Shown: positions 19,543 through 27,814, numbered from the stretch's first letter. The stretch is DNA of 44,957 nucleotides from K189A clade bacterium (GCA_009886205.1 QXZU01000037.1:1-44957), one strand, 5' to 3'. Translations and numbers: made by a program. The notes: generated by a model from the letters alone, not told the origin.

Positions 19543-20015
19543 AACACTCCTTTGCGCCTTTATCCGAGGGTATTTTGTTTACCCGTAGGTGTCGCTTTTT
19601 ATTGTCTACGATCTATTTTGTCTTAGGCGTGCCCTTTTGGTCGCCAATAGACGGTGACCATGCTCCCCCAAATACAACCGCTAAAGATAGCCTGACCTGT
19701 GTTTGCGGGCAACTGTTAACGGTGGAAAAGTGGTCGATTTCGCGCAATTTGCGGGCATGTCTTGGAGTGAAAATCTGACAGTATTGCCCCCTTGGTTACG
19801 CTGGATTCACGCGAGCCTTAGCATCATCCGACGCCGGAACTCCAGCCGAACTAAAACCGAACTACACCCAGCGTTTGCAGCAACTAGAGCGAGTGTGGCG
19901 TGTGGTCAATATAAGTGAATATGTGGTGGTCAGTTCGAGGGTAAGGTGTCGGCAAATCACACAACAATTTGTGCTATGTTATTTTCTTTTTCTAATAAAG
20001 CGGTGGGGCAGTTCT
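19543..20015. other. Intergenic region upstream of nudC, possible decayed coding DNA
   Basis: This 473-base stretch has no intact gene. Three short open stretches in three different frames follow one another (about 19575-19775, 19703-19918 and 19779-20015). The first starts like a signal peptide (FLLSTIYFVLGVPFW) and the last reads TPAELKPNYTQRLQQLERVW, which looks protein-like. That pattern could be a frameshifted gene remnant, but no family is recognised and chance is a real alternative. Confidence 0.25.
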
Positions 20016-20846
20016 ATGTGGCCAAGTAGTCCAGATGAGTTTTCAGCAAATCACGTTATGGCAGAGGGAGACGATTCCGGTGAAGCTTGGTATTTTGCCT
20101 TTATGCGCGACGAGCTAATTTGTAAGAGCGTACAGGGTATCCCAGAACCTATTACAGCCGACGACTTCCGCTGGTTTGACGTAGAAACGCGCAGTAAGCA
20201 TTTTCTGGGTCATTATGCTAACCGACCTTGTTTCGCCTTGTCAGTGAAAGGCGCAGTGCCTGAAGGTTTTGCAAAACTAGGCCTGCGCGGTTTGCTTGGA
20301 CGCACCTCGCAATCCTTGTTCTATCTTGCGGGTAGAGCCAAGCAGGTGATTGACTGGCATCAAACGAATCAATTTTGTGGTCGCTGCGGCGAGTCTATGC
20401 AGGTGCATGGCGCCGATAGAGCAATGCAGTGTGGTGCTTGTCGGTTTATTGCCTATCCGCGTTTGTCCCCAAGCATCATCGTGCTGATTACAAAGGGCGA
20501 TGAAATGTTGTTAGCGCGAAATGCTGCATGGCCGCAAGGCATGTACAGTACGTTGGCTGGATTTGTTGAGGCTGGCGAGTCTATTGAGCAAACCGTACAC
20601 CGAGAGGTGATGGAAGAGGTGGGGTTAGAAGTAGGTGAACTGAAGTATTTTGGCTCGCAAAGCTGGCCTTTCCCAAATTCGCTGATGCTGGGGTTTCATG
20701 CTAAATACGTTGGCGGAGACATTGTCTGTCAGCCTGGCGAGATCGCCGATGCGCAGTGGTATACGAAAGATACTCTGCCACAAATCCCTCCAAAGACGGC
20801 TATTTCCGGCTGGCTAATCCAAGAATTTATAGATCAACTTGGCTAA
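20016..20846 (+). CDS. nudC: NAD(H) pyrophosphatase / RNA NAD-decapping hydrolase NudC
   Basis: NudC hydrolyses NADH to NMNH and AMP and removes NAD caps from RNA. The zinc ribbon has Cys121, Cys124, Cys139 and Cys142. The Nudix box follows as GFVEAGESIEQTVHREVMEE plus VGL, with all catalytic glutamates. The NudC-specific SQSWPFPNSLMLGF is present just after it. The ATG at 20016 gives 276 residues (E. coli 257); the frame reaches a TTG at 19875 but that region is not family-like. Its stop codon overlaps the stop of the convergent SCP2-like gene. Confidence 0.95.
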   Translation: MWPSSPDEFSANHVMAEGDDSGEAWYFAFMRDELICKSVQGIPEPITADDFRWFDVETRSKHFLGHYANRPCFALSVKGAVPEGFAKLGLRGLLGRTSQSLFYLAGRAKQVIDWHQTNQFCGRCGESMQVHGADRAMQCGACRFIAYPRLSPSIIVLITKGDEMLLARNAAWPQGMYSTLAGFVEAGESIEQTVHREVMEEVGLEVGELKYFGSQSWPFPNSLMLGFHAKYVGGDIVCQPGEIADAQWYTKDTLPQIPPKTAISGWLIQEFIDQLG

Positions 20847-21154
20847 GTAGCAGCCGTATTCGTTTTGCCACTCAAGGCGGCCATTGTCTGAAAAACCCAG
20901 ATTAAATGGCCGTTTGCTCTGAGGTGGCCGTTCATAAAAGCATGTACGGGATCGCTCTTTCCGCTAATCAGCCCCTTGGCATCCTCACTGTCTTTGAAAT
21001 AAATTGTTAACTCAGGGTCACTGTCTTCGGCGAAGCTTATAGCGCCGTCTTGTATTTGGAAGCATATCTGACCATCAGCCCACTGCATGCGCACGCGCGC
21101 ATCAAGCTCGCCGGATTTTTCGCTACAAAACTGATTTTCAAGAAAACTGCGCAT
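20843..21154 (-). CDS. Small SCP2 sterol-carrier-like lipid-binding domain protein
   Basis: The protein is about 103 residues from the ATG at 21154, or 118 from a GTG at 21199; neither has a strong ribosome-binding site. The pattern fits the SCP2 lipid-transfer fold: alternating strands in VRMQWADGQICFQIQDG, then DPELTIYFKDSEDAKGLISGK and a C-terminal AFMNGHLRANGHLIWVFQTM, similar to the G-x-hydrophobic segment of SCP2 proteins. Bacterial members are thought to bind acyl chains or quinone-like lipids; the exact role is unknown. Its last bases overlap the end of nudC on the other strand. The family call is from pattern only. Confidence 0.7.
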   Translation of the reverse strand: MRSFLENQFCSEKSGELDARVRMQWADGQICFQIQDGAISFAEDSDPELTIYFKDSEDAKGLISGKSDPVHAFMNGHLRANGHLIWVFQTMAALSGKTNTAAT

Positions 21155-21380
21155 GATATTTCTGCCATTCTTATTATGCTGAACAGCTGTTTTGACCACG
21201 TCAATTTAACGGGTCTTTTTACCTCGAGATTTGACCTCGCCAAGTAGTGATACTGCTCATTTTCATCACAAGGCAAAGGTGGGCAAAGTTGCTGCAAAGG
21301 TCAAGTATTTAAGGCTGTGCTGGCGCTGAGTCGGCGCAATAGATAAAGTACCCAACCTTCTTCAGTTAGACAAAATCTAT

Positions 21381-22514
21381 ATGGACTTTCTTTTTGAATA
21401 TCTAATGTTCTTGGGACAAGTGGTGACCTTAGTCGTTGCATTTTTGATCATTGCCTCCTCGCTGGCAGGACTTTCCGGTCGCCAGCACGGGGATCAGGGC
21501 CACTTAGTCATCCGCAAACTCAACGAGCGCGTGCGCGAATTGCGTTTCACTATGGAAAATCACTTACTCACCGCAGAGGAAGCTAAGCGCCAGCATAAGT
21601 CCGAATCTAAGAGTGAAAAAGCTGAGGCAAAAAAGGCGGCCAAAGCAGCCAAGCTTGCTGCCAAGCAAAAGCCGGGCGTCAAAAAGACAGCGGTCGCGGA
21701 TGAGCAAGGCGACTCAGATGCTGGCACCGAAGGCCAAGGGGTAGCTGAAGTAGCCCCAAAATTGGAAGGGCAGAAAGATCGAACTTTTGTCATTCACTTT
21801 GATGGCGACACAGCCGCCTCGGGTGTCGATTTTTTGAGTGTCGAGATCAGCGCCGTGCTGACTATGGCTGGAGCAAATGATGAAGTTGTGATTTGTCTAG
21901 AAAGCCCCGGCGGTATGGTCCACAGCTATGGTTTAGCCGCATCCCAGATGATGCGAATCCGCAACAAGGGCATTCCCCTAACGGCGATAGTCGACCGGGT
22001 TGCCGCCAGTGGGGGTTACCTAATGGCCGCTGTGGCGAACAAGATTTTGGCTGCGCCTTTTGCAGTCATTGGCTCTATTGGCGTGGTTGCGCAAATTCCT
22101 AACCTGCACCGTCTGTTAAAAAAGAATGATGTCGATGTAGAGGTGCTTACCGCCGGCAAATATAAGCGCACATTGACGCTTTTAGGCGAGAACACAGACG
22201 AAGGCCGAGAGAAGTTCCGTGAAGAGTTGGAAGATGTGCACGCATTGTTCCAAGAGTTTGTTGCGGAAAATCGTCCTGAACTAGACATAGAGGCGGTGGC
22301 AACAGGCGAGGCTTGGTACGGCAAACGCGCACTTGAATTGAATTTGGTGGATGGTTTGGCCACCAGTGATGAGTACTTGATAGAACTGTGTGAGACAAGA
22401 GATGTCTTTGAAGTCACATGGGAAGAAACCAAGAAACCGATAGATAGAGTACTGGACAAGTTTAATGGCATGTTAGACAGAGTCAGTCACGTATTAGAAT
22501 TTGTTCGTAAGTAG
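21381..22514 (+). CDS. sohB: Protease SohB, inner-membrane peptidase of family S49
   Basis: SohB is a membrane-attached serine protease of the signal-peptide-peptidase group. One membrane helix lies near the N terminus (MFLGQVVTLVVAFLIIASSLA), then an Ala/Lys-rich linker (about 65-115, low complexity) and the S49 domain. The catalytic dyad is Ser210 in DRVAASGGYLMA and Lys262 in TAGKYKRTLT, with ESPGGMVHSYG and FAVIGSIGVV as further family motifs. Length 377 compared with 349 in E. coli; the linker explains the difference. Natural substrates are poorly known. It overlaps the open frame of the next gene but not its chosen start. Confidence 0.95.
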   Translation: MDFLFEYLMFLGQVVTLVVAFLIIASSLAGLSGRQHGDQGHLVIRKLNERVRELRFTMENHLLTAEEAKRQHKSESKSEKAEAKKAAKAAKLAAKQKPGVKKTAVADEQGDSDAGTEGQGVAEVAPKLEGQKDRTFVIHFDGDTAASGVDFLSVEISAVLTMAGANDEVVICLESPGGMVHSYGLAASQMMRIRNKGIPLTAIVDRVAASGGYLMAAVANKILAAPFAVIGSIGVVAQIPNLHRLLKKNDVDVEVLTAGKYKRTLTLLGENTDEGREKFREELEDVHALFQEFVAENRPELDIEAVATGEAWYGKRALELNLVDGLATSDEYLIELCETRDVFEVTWEETKKPIDRVLDKFNGMLDRVSHVLEFVRK

Positions 22515-22527
22515 TAAGGGGAAAAAT

Positions 22528-23508
22528 ATGCAATTTAAAGCTTTTAGAGTTGAAAAAACTGACGCTGGATTTGAGCGTAGTGTTGTCACTAGGTCGGTGG
22601 ACGATCTACCGGCAGGAGAGTTGTTGGTTGAGGTCAAATTTTCCTCGCTGAACTTCAAAGATGGTTTGTCCGCAACAGGCAACCCAGGCGTTACTCGGAA
22701 CTTCCCGCATACGCCGGGTATTGATGTTGCTGGTGTGGTTCTAGCATCCGATCACGCTGATTTTGCGGTTGGTGACGAAATCATCGCAATTGGTTTTGAT
22801 CTGGGTATGGGTACGTCTGGCGGATTCGCTGAGCGCGTGCGCATTCCTGCATCTTGGGCGGTAAAAATGCCTAAAGGGCTGTCTATGCACAGCAGCATGA
22901 TTATTGGCACCGCTGGATTTACCGCTGCTGAATGCGTGCAGAAGCTTGAGCGTTCTGGCATGACCCCAGCCTCTGGCCCGGTCTTGGTTACTGGAGCAAC
23001 GGGTGGTGTAGGTTCGGTGGCCGTTAAGCTACTGGCGCAATTGGGCTATGAAGTTGCTGCCGTGACCGGTAAAGAGGACAAACACGACTTTTTGCGCAGC
23101 CTTGGGGCCAGCGAAATACTGTCACGAGAAGAGGCTAATGCAGGTAGCGATAAGCCTATGTTGGCTGAGCGCTGGGGCGGTGTAGTGGACACCGTGGGGG
23201 GTGACATTCTTTTCAATGGCGTGAAGAGCCTACGCTACGGCTGCAGCTTAGCCGCCTGTGGTCTTGTTGCCGCACCGGTGTTTTCAGCGTCTGTATTGCC
23301 CTTCATTTTGCGTCACGTAAACTTGCTCGGTATAGATTCAGTACAGTTGCCCATAGAGGAAAAAGCCGAAATTTGGCATCGATTGGGTGATGAATGGCTT
23401 ATGGATTTAAGTGATCTTGAAGAGGTGCTGACGCTGGATGACGTATCCGATGCCATTGACCGAATCTTAGCGGGTCAGATGGTTGGAAGAGGTGTTGTTC
23501 ACCTTTAG
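22528..23508 (+). CDS. AcuI/YhdH-family acrylyl-CoA reductase (NADPH), MDR superfamily
   Basis: The 326-residue protein is closely similar along its whole length, as I recall the sequence, to E. coli YhdH: SSLNFKDGLSATGN, RNFPHTPGIDVAGVV, MIIGTAGFTAAECV, the NADPH loop TGATGGVGSVAVKLLAQLGY and VSVDTVGG-like GVVDTVGGDILF. AcuI/YhdH enzymes reduce acryloyl-CoA to propionyl-CoA, which matters when dimethylsulfoniopropionate or acrylate is used and otherwise as detoxification. The start at 22528 has AAGGGGA upstream and lies 13 bases after sohB. The substrate is inferred from family. Confidence 0.85.
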   Translation: MQFKAFRVEKTDAGFERSVVTRSVDDLPAGELLVEVKFSSLNFKDGLSATGNPGVTRNFPHTPGIDVAGVVLASDHADFAVGDEIIAIGFDLGMGTSGGFAERVRIPASWAVKMPKGLSMHSSMIIGTAGFTAAECVQKLERSGMTPASGPVLVTGATGGVGSVAVKLLAQLGYEVAAVTGKEDKHDFLRSLGASEILSREEANAGSDKPMLAERWGGVVDTVGGDILFNGVKSLRYGCSLAACGLVAAPVFSASVLPFILRHVNLLGIDSVQLPIEEKAEIWHRLGDEWLMDLSDLEEVLTLDDVSDAIDRILAGQMVGRGVVHL

Positions 23509-23582
23509 CCAACGAACCAACGCTTTTAGACCGGTGCGTTAACGGGTTAGCGCCTTGTCGCAGTGCTGGTGGAAGCAAGCGA

Positions 23583-23604
23583 GAGGACTCAGTTCTGGGT
23601 CCTC
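23583..23604. terminator. Hairpin between the convergent AcuI and antiporter genes
   Basis: GAGGAC (23583-23588) pairs with GTCCTC (23599-23604), extended inward by a T.G and a C-G pair to leave a 6-base loop. It overlaps the stop codon of the minus-strand antiporter gene. The following sequence is only mildly T-rich on either strand (TCTCTCCTC on plus), so it is a possible bidirectional terminator. Confidence 0.4.
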
Positions 23605-24775
23605 AATCTCTCCTCAGTGCAGGATCGGACGCGATGGGGCTTGGGTATCGAGACACCACTAAGTAGCTGCTGCCGATGAGTGTGAGTATTGTGGCAGTTT
23701 GCAGCACCACGGCTGCAGAGCCACTGATCAGCGCATTTGAAATGGCAATATAGCTCAGTAGTAGCGAAAACTCTGAAGCTTGGCCAAGCCTGAACCCAAC
23801 CTCTTTTGACGCTCCCTTGTCCTCTTTTTGTAACACCAACAAGAATTCAAATACTTTCGGTTTCACCAATAATGTAATCCCAGCCAAAATGATCGCCGCA
23901 AGCCAAACATCTTGCAGAAGCGCTACGTTTAGCGATGCCCCCACTGAAAAGAAAAACAGAATAAGAAAAAAGTCACGTAGCGGTCTAAGGTGCTCAGCGA
24001 TGTATTTAGCAATAGGGCTGGTAGCAAGACTAACGCCTGCGATAAAACCGCCAATTTCGAAGGATAAGCCCATTTGTTCGGCAATGCTGGCTAGGCTCAA
24101 GCACCAGCCAATGGCGAGGAGAAAAATATATTCGTGGAAAGCGTCAAACTTGCTGATTAATCTGAGCAGGACAAAGCGAACCATTAAATAGGCGCCGCCG
24201 ATCAGCGCAGGTAGTCCAATAAAAATGGCCACCATGCTCTGAGTGATCCCTGCAAGGTCATTGCCCAAGCCTGTGAGCAGCAAAATGGCCAAGATGGCCA
24301 AAAGGTCTTGAATCAGCAATAGGCTGACTACCATTTCACCTATGTGGCGGTGGTGCAGGGCGGTGGTAGGCAGTAACTTTATGCCCAAGATGGTGCTAGA
24401 AAAAGTCATCGCCAAGCCGACTATCCAGGCCTCGGTATAGGTAAAGCCTGTGGCGAGCATCACCAATGCGCCCATTAAAAAAAACGCAATACTGGTGCCC
24501 AGTGCCGTGAGCATGGACTCGGCCAACATGTTCTTCAGTTTGCTTGGTTGTAAATCTAAACCTACGAGAAAGAGCAAAAAAATAATGCCAATTTCGGCAA
24601 TTTCTGTGAGTAAGTCGTTTTGGTCAATGAGGCTTAAGCCAAAGGGCCCAATTAGGCAGCCAAGCAGTATGTATGCAATGAGCATAGGTTGGCGTGAAAA
24701 TAGAGCAACGGTAGCTAGGCCCGCTGCGCCAGCAAAAATAATAAAAAACGAATGAATGAGATCTGAATGAGGCAT
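23603..24775 (-). CDS. Cation:proton antiporter, CPA2/KefB-type membrane domain only
   Basis: About eleven to thirteen hydrophobic spans fill this 390-residue protein. Family features include AYILLGCLIGPFGLSLI, IAEIGIIFLLFLVGLDLQP and FEIGGFIAGVSLATSPIAKYI, typical of the CPA2 exchanger fold. KefB/KefC and YbaL relatives carry a C-terminal RCK/TrkA-N domain of about 200 residues; this protein ends after the membrane part (VVSRYPSPIASDPALRRD), so it lacks that regulatory domain. It may exchange K+ or Na+ for H+. The ending is hydrophilic and in frame, and no RCK remnant follows in the next 94 bases. Confidence 0.85.
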   Translation of the reverse strand: MPHSDLIHSFFIIFAGAAGLATVALFSRQPMLIAYILLGCLIGPFGLSLIDQNDLLTEIAEIGIIFLLFLVGLDLQPSKLKNMLAESMLTALGTSIAFFLMGALVMLATGFTYTEAWIVGLAMTFSSTILGIKLLPTTALHHRHIGEMVVSLLLIQDLLAILAILLLTGLGNDLAGITQSMVAIFIGLPALIGGAYLMVRFVLLRLISKFDAFHEYIFLLAIGWCLSLASIAEQMGLSFEIGGFIAGVSLATSPIAKYIAEHLRPLRDFFLILFFFSVGASLNVALLQDVWLAAIILAGITLLVKPKVFEFLLVLQKEDKGASKEVGFRLGQASEFSLLLSYIAISNALISGSAAVVLQTATILTLIGSSYLVVSRYPSPIASDPALRRD

Positions 24776-25097
24776 GGGTTATCTCGTGGAAATTGCCGCT
24801 GTGTTTCAGACGCTAGCCTACCAAGTATCGACCAGGTTGAAGTATTTTTTCGACGCACTGTATTAAACGTCACCTGAAACGACTTTTTGGATAGGGTTTC
24901 AGCGTGAATGATACTGAAGGCTGGTCGCGTACAGAGATCTGTTAATGTAACTCGATCGCATAATATCAAAGACTCAGAATCCCCTTAGAATAAAAAGCCT
25001 TAGAATCAAAGCCACAGAATAAACGCCTGAGATGCAACGCGTTAGTATCTACGCATTAGCATCTACGCGTTAGAATCAGGGCGTCATCTTCCTCCGC
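24776..25097. other. Intergenic region between antiporter and DUF934 gene
   Basis: No gene is supported in these 322 bases. The part nearest the DUF934 gene (24985-25077) is made of short direct repeats listed separately. The part near 24776-24960 should hold the antiporter promoter, but no strong hexamer pair was found. Confidence 0.4.
25037..25077 (+). repeat. Tandem repeat, period 14 (2.9 copies)
   Basis: Three consecutive units read ACGCGTTAGTATCT (25037-25050), ACGCATTAGCATCT (25051-25064) and ACGCGTTAGAATC (25065-25077). A looser array of AGAATC/AGAATA words lies just before it (24985-25020). It sits immediately beyond the 3' end of the DUF934 gene. Confidence 0.8.
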
Positions 25098-25532
25098 TTA
25101 GACTCGATCAAAGTGATTCAAAGGGTCAACCACAGAGCTTTGGTAATATTGCTTATGCGGCGCAATACAGTTCAGCGCAACGTTTGGGTCTCGAGATTCT
25201 GGCAGCTCAAAGCTTGAAAAGCCGCAGCGCACCATAAAGTGCAAAATGTCCTCGTGCACCGCGCCAAGTCCGCGTAAGTCACCGCTGTAGTTCAGTCTGG
25301 TGCGCAATAACACCGCCAGCGAGAGACCTCGTCCGTCAGTAAGTGCTGGAAAGTCTATGCCAATAACAGAGGCTTGGCCCCATTGAGGGTCTAGTTCTGC
25401 ATCTACGGGCAGTCTCAGCGCTTGTCCAGGTTGCCAGCTTTCAGCGTCCTGCCATTCTATCTTTTGTTGCTCAGAGTCTTCCTGACTAACTAACTGCCAT
25501 TCGTCGTTTTGTTTATTAATGAGATGGTGCAT
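25098..25532 (-). CDS. DUF934 protein, partner of sulfite reductase
   Basis: The 144-residue protein matches the DUF934 family, described as a putative oxidoreductase-associated protein encoded next to cysI in many Pseudomonas-like bacteria. Conserved stretches are VIGIDFPALTDGRGLSLAVLL, a DLRGLGAVHEDILHFMVRCGF segment of similar register, and an FELPESRD-like end. The start at 25532 follows TAAGGAG and lies inside the last 17 bases of cysI, so the two are cotranscribed and coupled. The biochemical role is not established; a help to siroheme-protein assembly or electron delivery is only a guess. Confidence 0.85.
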   Translation of the reverse strand: MHHLINKQNDEWQLVSQEDSEQQKIEWQDAESWQPGQALRLPVDAELDPQWGQASVIGIDFPALTDGRGLSLAVLLRTRLNYSGDLRGLGAVHEDILHFMVRCGFSSFELPESRDPNVALNCIAPHKQYYQSSVVDPLNHFDRV

Positions 25533-27183
25533 AAACGCGCTCCTTAAATGGCGCAATACCAACGCGCTTAAAGCATCCGAGAAAGCTCTCGTCTTCTAAT
25601 CTGAGGTCTACATAGATTTCAAGAATCTTGGCAATAACATCACAAACTTCTGCACGAGGAATAGAGGGGCCAACAATTTGTCCAAGAGATGGTGCCAGTT
25701 CAGAGTGTCCAGCGTGTCCGCCTAGGGAAATCTGATAAAACTCACTGCCTTTCTTGTCAACACCAAGAATGCCAATGTGTCCTACGTGGTGGTGGCCACA
25801 GGCGTTCATGCAGCCAGAAATGTTGAGATTTAGCTCGCCTAGATCGTATTGAAAATCGTAGTCATCGAACCGTTCTTGTAGCGCCTCTGCCACCGGTATG
25901 GACTTGGCGTTAGCCAATGAACAATAGTCGCCGCCGGGGCAGCAGATCATATCGGTTATTAGTCGTGCGTTCGCTGTAGCTAGGTTTTGTGCCTGGGCCT
26001 TTTGCCACAATTCAAACAAATGCTGCTTGGGTACATGGGGTAGAACAAAATTTTGTTCGTGGCTAATGCGTACTTCGCTGAAACTGTAGTCAGCAGCCCA
26101 CTGTGCAACAGCATCAATTTGCGTGTCGCTCACATCGCCTGGTGGTACACCGGTGGCTTTAGTGGAGAGGGTTACCGCCGCATAGCCTGGTGCTTTGTGT
26201 TCCGTTACATTGTGCTGCAACCACTGACTAAACTTGGGATTAGCCAATCTATGTTCTGCCAGAGCGTCACCTACCTCTGGCTGCTGGCTATAGCCGGGCG
26301 GCGCGAAGAATGCCTCAACTCTGGTTATTTCTGCTTCTGGTAGCGTGCCCGGTCCGCCTTTGCTGTGCGCCCATTCTTCGTCTACTTTGGCGCGAAAGCC
26401 ATCAACACCCATAGCTCTAACCAATATTTTGATTCGCGCTTTGTACTTATTGTCGCGGCGACCGTAACGGTTATACACCCGCATTAGCGCTTCTAAATAG
26501 GTCAGTAGATGTTCGATTGGTAGCTCTGAGCGTACTAAGGCGCCAAGCACTGGTGTGCGGCCTAAACCACCGCCAGCGTAGACATCAAATTGAACGTCGC
26601 CCTTATCATCGCGATAAACCCTTAGGCCAACGTCATGTACACCAATGGCCGCACGGTCCTCGGCGGCGCCAGTTACGGCAATTTTGAACTTGCGCGGTAG
26701 CCATTCAAATTCTGGGTGGTTAGTGGACCACTGGCGAATGATTTCGCAGTAGGGGCGTGGGTCTATTGTTTCGTCCGCCGCTGCGCCCGCAAAATGGTCT
26801 GTTGTGACGTTACGTATACAGCTGCCACTGGTTTGTATGGCGTGTAAATCTACCTTTGCCATGTCTGCCAAGATATCTGGCACTTCAGCAAGTTCTGGCC
26901 AGTTAAACTGCATATTTTGCCGGGTGCTTAGGTGCCCATAACCACGGTCGTATTCTCTTGCGACCTTGCCTAGGGCAAAAAGCTGTTGGCTAGATAGGGT
27001 GCCGTAAGGAATGGCTACTCTGAGCATTGGCGCCAGTCGTTGCAGGTATAGGCCGTTGCGCAGTCTTAGCTGCAGAAATTCGTCTTCTGAAAGCTGTCCG
27101 TTTAGGTAACGGGTGGTTTGCTCTCGGTAGTGATTGACTCGTTCTTCAATAAACGAGCGGTCAAATTCAGTGTATTGATACAT
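25516..27183 (-). CDS. cysI: Sulfite reductase (nitrite/sulfite reductase) hemoprotein
   Basis: This 555-residue siroheme [4Fe-4S] protein reduces sulfite to sulfide for cysteine synthesis. The cluster and siroheme ligands are visible as Cys415 and Cys421 (CCPGGDYCSLANAK) and Cys458 and Cys462 (SGCMNACGHH). Also visible are STRQNMQFNWPEL and TSGSCIRNVTTDHFAG, substrate-side motifs of the ferredoxin-like half-repeats. The start has AGGA upstream. Downstream is DUF934, the usual pairing; no cysJ flavoprotein is near, as in Pseudomonas-type sulfite reductases. A nitrite-reducing role is possible in principle but the neighbour argues for sulfite. Confidence 0.9.
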   Translation of the reverse strand: MYQYTEFDRSFIEERVNHYREQTTRYLNGQLSEDEFLQLRLRNGLYLQRLAPMLRVAIPYGTLSSQQLFALGKVAREYDRGYGHLSTRQNMQFNWPELAEVPDILADMAKVDLHAIQTSGSCIRNVTTDHFAGAAADETIDPRPYCEIIRQWSTNHPEFEWLPRKFKIAVTGAAEDRAAIGVHDVGLRVYRDDKGDVQFDVYAGGGLGRTPVLGALVRSELPIEHLLTYLEALMRVYNRYGRRDNKYKARIKILVRAMGVDGFRAKVDEEWAHSKGGPGTLPEAEITRVEAFFAPPGYSQQPEVGDALAEHRLANPKFSQWLQHNVTEHKAPGYAAVTLSTKATGVPPGDVSDTQIDAVAQWAADYSFSEVRISHEQNFVLPHVPKQHLFELWQKAQAQNLATANARLITDMICCPGGDYCSLANAKSIPVAEALQERFDDYDFQYDLGELNLNISGCMNACGHHHVGHIGILGVDKKGSEFYQISLGGHAGHSELAPSLGQIVGPSIPRAEVCDVIAKILEIYVDLRLEDESFLGCFKRVGIAPFKERVYAPSH

Positions 27184-27473
27184 GTTTTATGGGTTCCTAC
27201 TTCGCGTCACCCAAGTCCCCTGACTGAGTTAAGCGCAGGACAGTAGCAGTACCATTTATACAGGGCAACCAATTGCGGGCGTGGCCTTATTCCAAGGTCG
27301 AATATATAAATAATCAAAAAGACAGTGTGCCTACGAAATTAGCGCTAGGCACTTGTCATGCCTGCGTGGCGGTCTATACTTGCGGCCTTGGAAGTGCCCC
27401 TTTTAGCGCTTGTTGAGCACACGAGAGCTGACTAGAAGTTGGGGGCCAAAAATTAACCAGTGGAAGAGAGAGA
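27184..27473. promoter_or_regulatory. cysI upstream region with candidate CysB site
   Basis: On the minus strand a TATAAA -10 box (27255-27260) has no recognisable -35 box, as expected for an activator-dependent promoter. Roughly 38-65 bases upstream of the expected start is an AT-rich element (27287-27314) holding TTATTCC and ATATATAAATAAT. E. coli CysB acts from such positions on cys promoters. The match to CysB sites is by position and composition, not a scored motif. Confidence 0.35.
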
Positions 27474-27611
27474 ATGAGCGAAGAGCACCAGTCAAACCAA
27501 GACCAACAGGCCAAAGATGATGCTGCCGATGTGAAAGCTATTTTGGTTATGTTTACTGCAGCGGTGTTATTTGCTGCGGTTTATATCTCAGGTTTTACTG
27601 TCGATCTATAA
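27474..27611 (+). CDS. Small single-pass membrane protein, 45 residues
   Basis: A 45-codon frame starts ATG at 27474 after a strong purine-rich GGAAGAGAGAG site. The N-terminal 19 residues are polar and acidic (MSEEHQSNQDQQAKDDAADV); residues about 20-41 form one hydrophobic span (KAILVMFTAAVLFAAVYISG). It ends FTVDL. The arrangement, a charged cytoplasmic start and one membrane helix, is characteristic of real small membrane proteins. I do not recognise the family. It lies between divergent cysI and convergent metH and has its own upstream space, so it is likely a single-gene unit. Confidence 0.65.
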   Translation: MSEEHQSNQDQQAKDDAADVKAILVMFTAAVLFAAVYISGFTVDL

Positions 27612-27638
27612 AGCGCTCGTTAGAAGTTAACCGCGGGA

Positions 27639-27686
27639 CGAAAGGAAAGGGGGTGCAGGGCGGATAAGCCTTTTGCGCCCCTTTCG
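27639..27686. terminator. Bulged hairpin between the small membrane gene and metH
   Basis: CGAAAGG (27639-27645) plus GGGTGCA (27651-27657) pair with TGCGCCCCTTTCG (27674-27686), with a 5-base bulge and one T.G pair; a short inner stem GGC/GCC lies in the loop. It follows the small gene's stop by 27 bases. No T run follows on the plus strand. On the minus strand it is about 130 bases past the metH stop. Confidence 0.35.
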
Positions 27687-27734
27687 TATCACCTTCTGGG
27701 CCCTATCTGATTTCGAGCGTTCGTCTTCAAGAAA

Positions 27735-27797
27735 GTCTTCGTTCAAGGCTTTCTTTTCTCTTTTTTCCTTTCCTTTCGTTTCTTTTTTTGCTTTTCC
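27735..27797 (+). repeat. Pyrimidine-rich low-complexity tract
   Basis: The plus strand is nearly all C and T here, with repeated CTTT and CCTTT words such as TTTCCTTTCCTTTCG. On the metH transcript it reads as a long A/G tract just after the stop codon. No coding potential is seen. Confidence 0.6.
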
Positions 27798-27814
27798 TCG
27801 GGTTTATGTAGGCG

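Noticed and set aside
24715-24969. 84-codon minus-strand frame upstream of the antiporter
   Set aside because: It has no ribosome-binding site or family resemblance and overlaps the antiporter start region.
24985-25077. CRISPR array
   Set aside because: Units are 7-14 bases, contiguous and without spacers.
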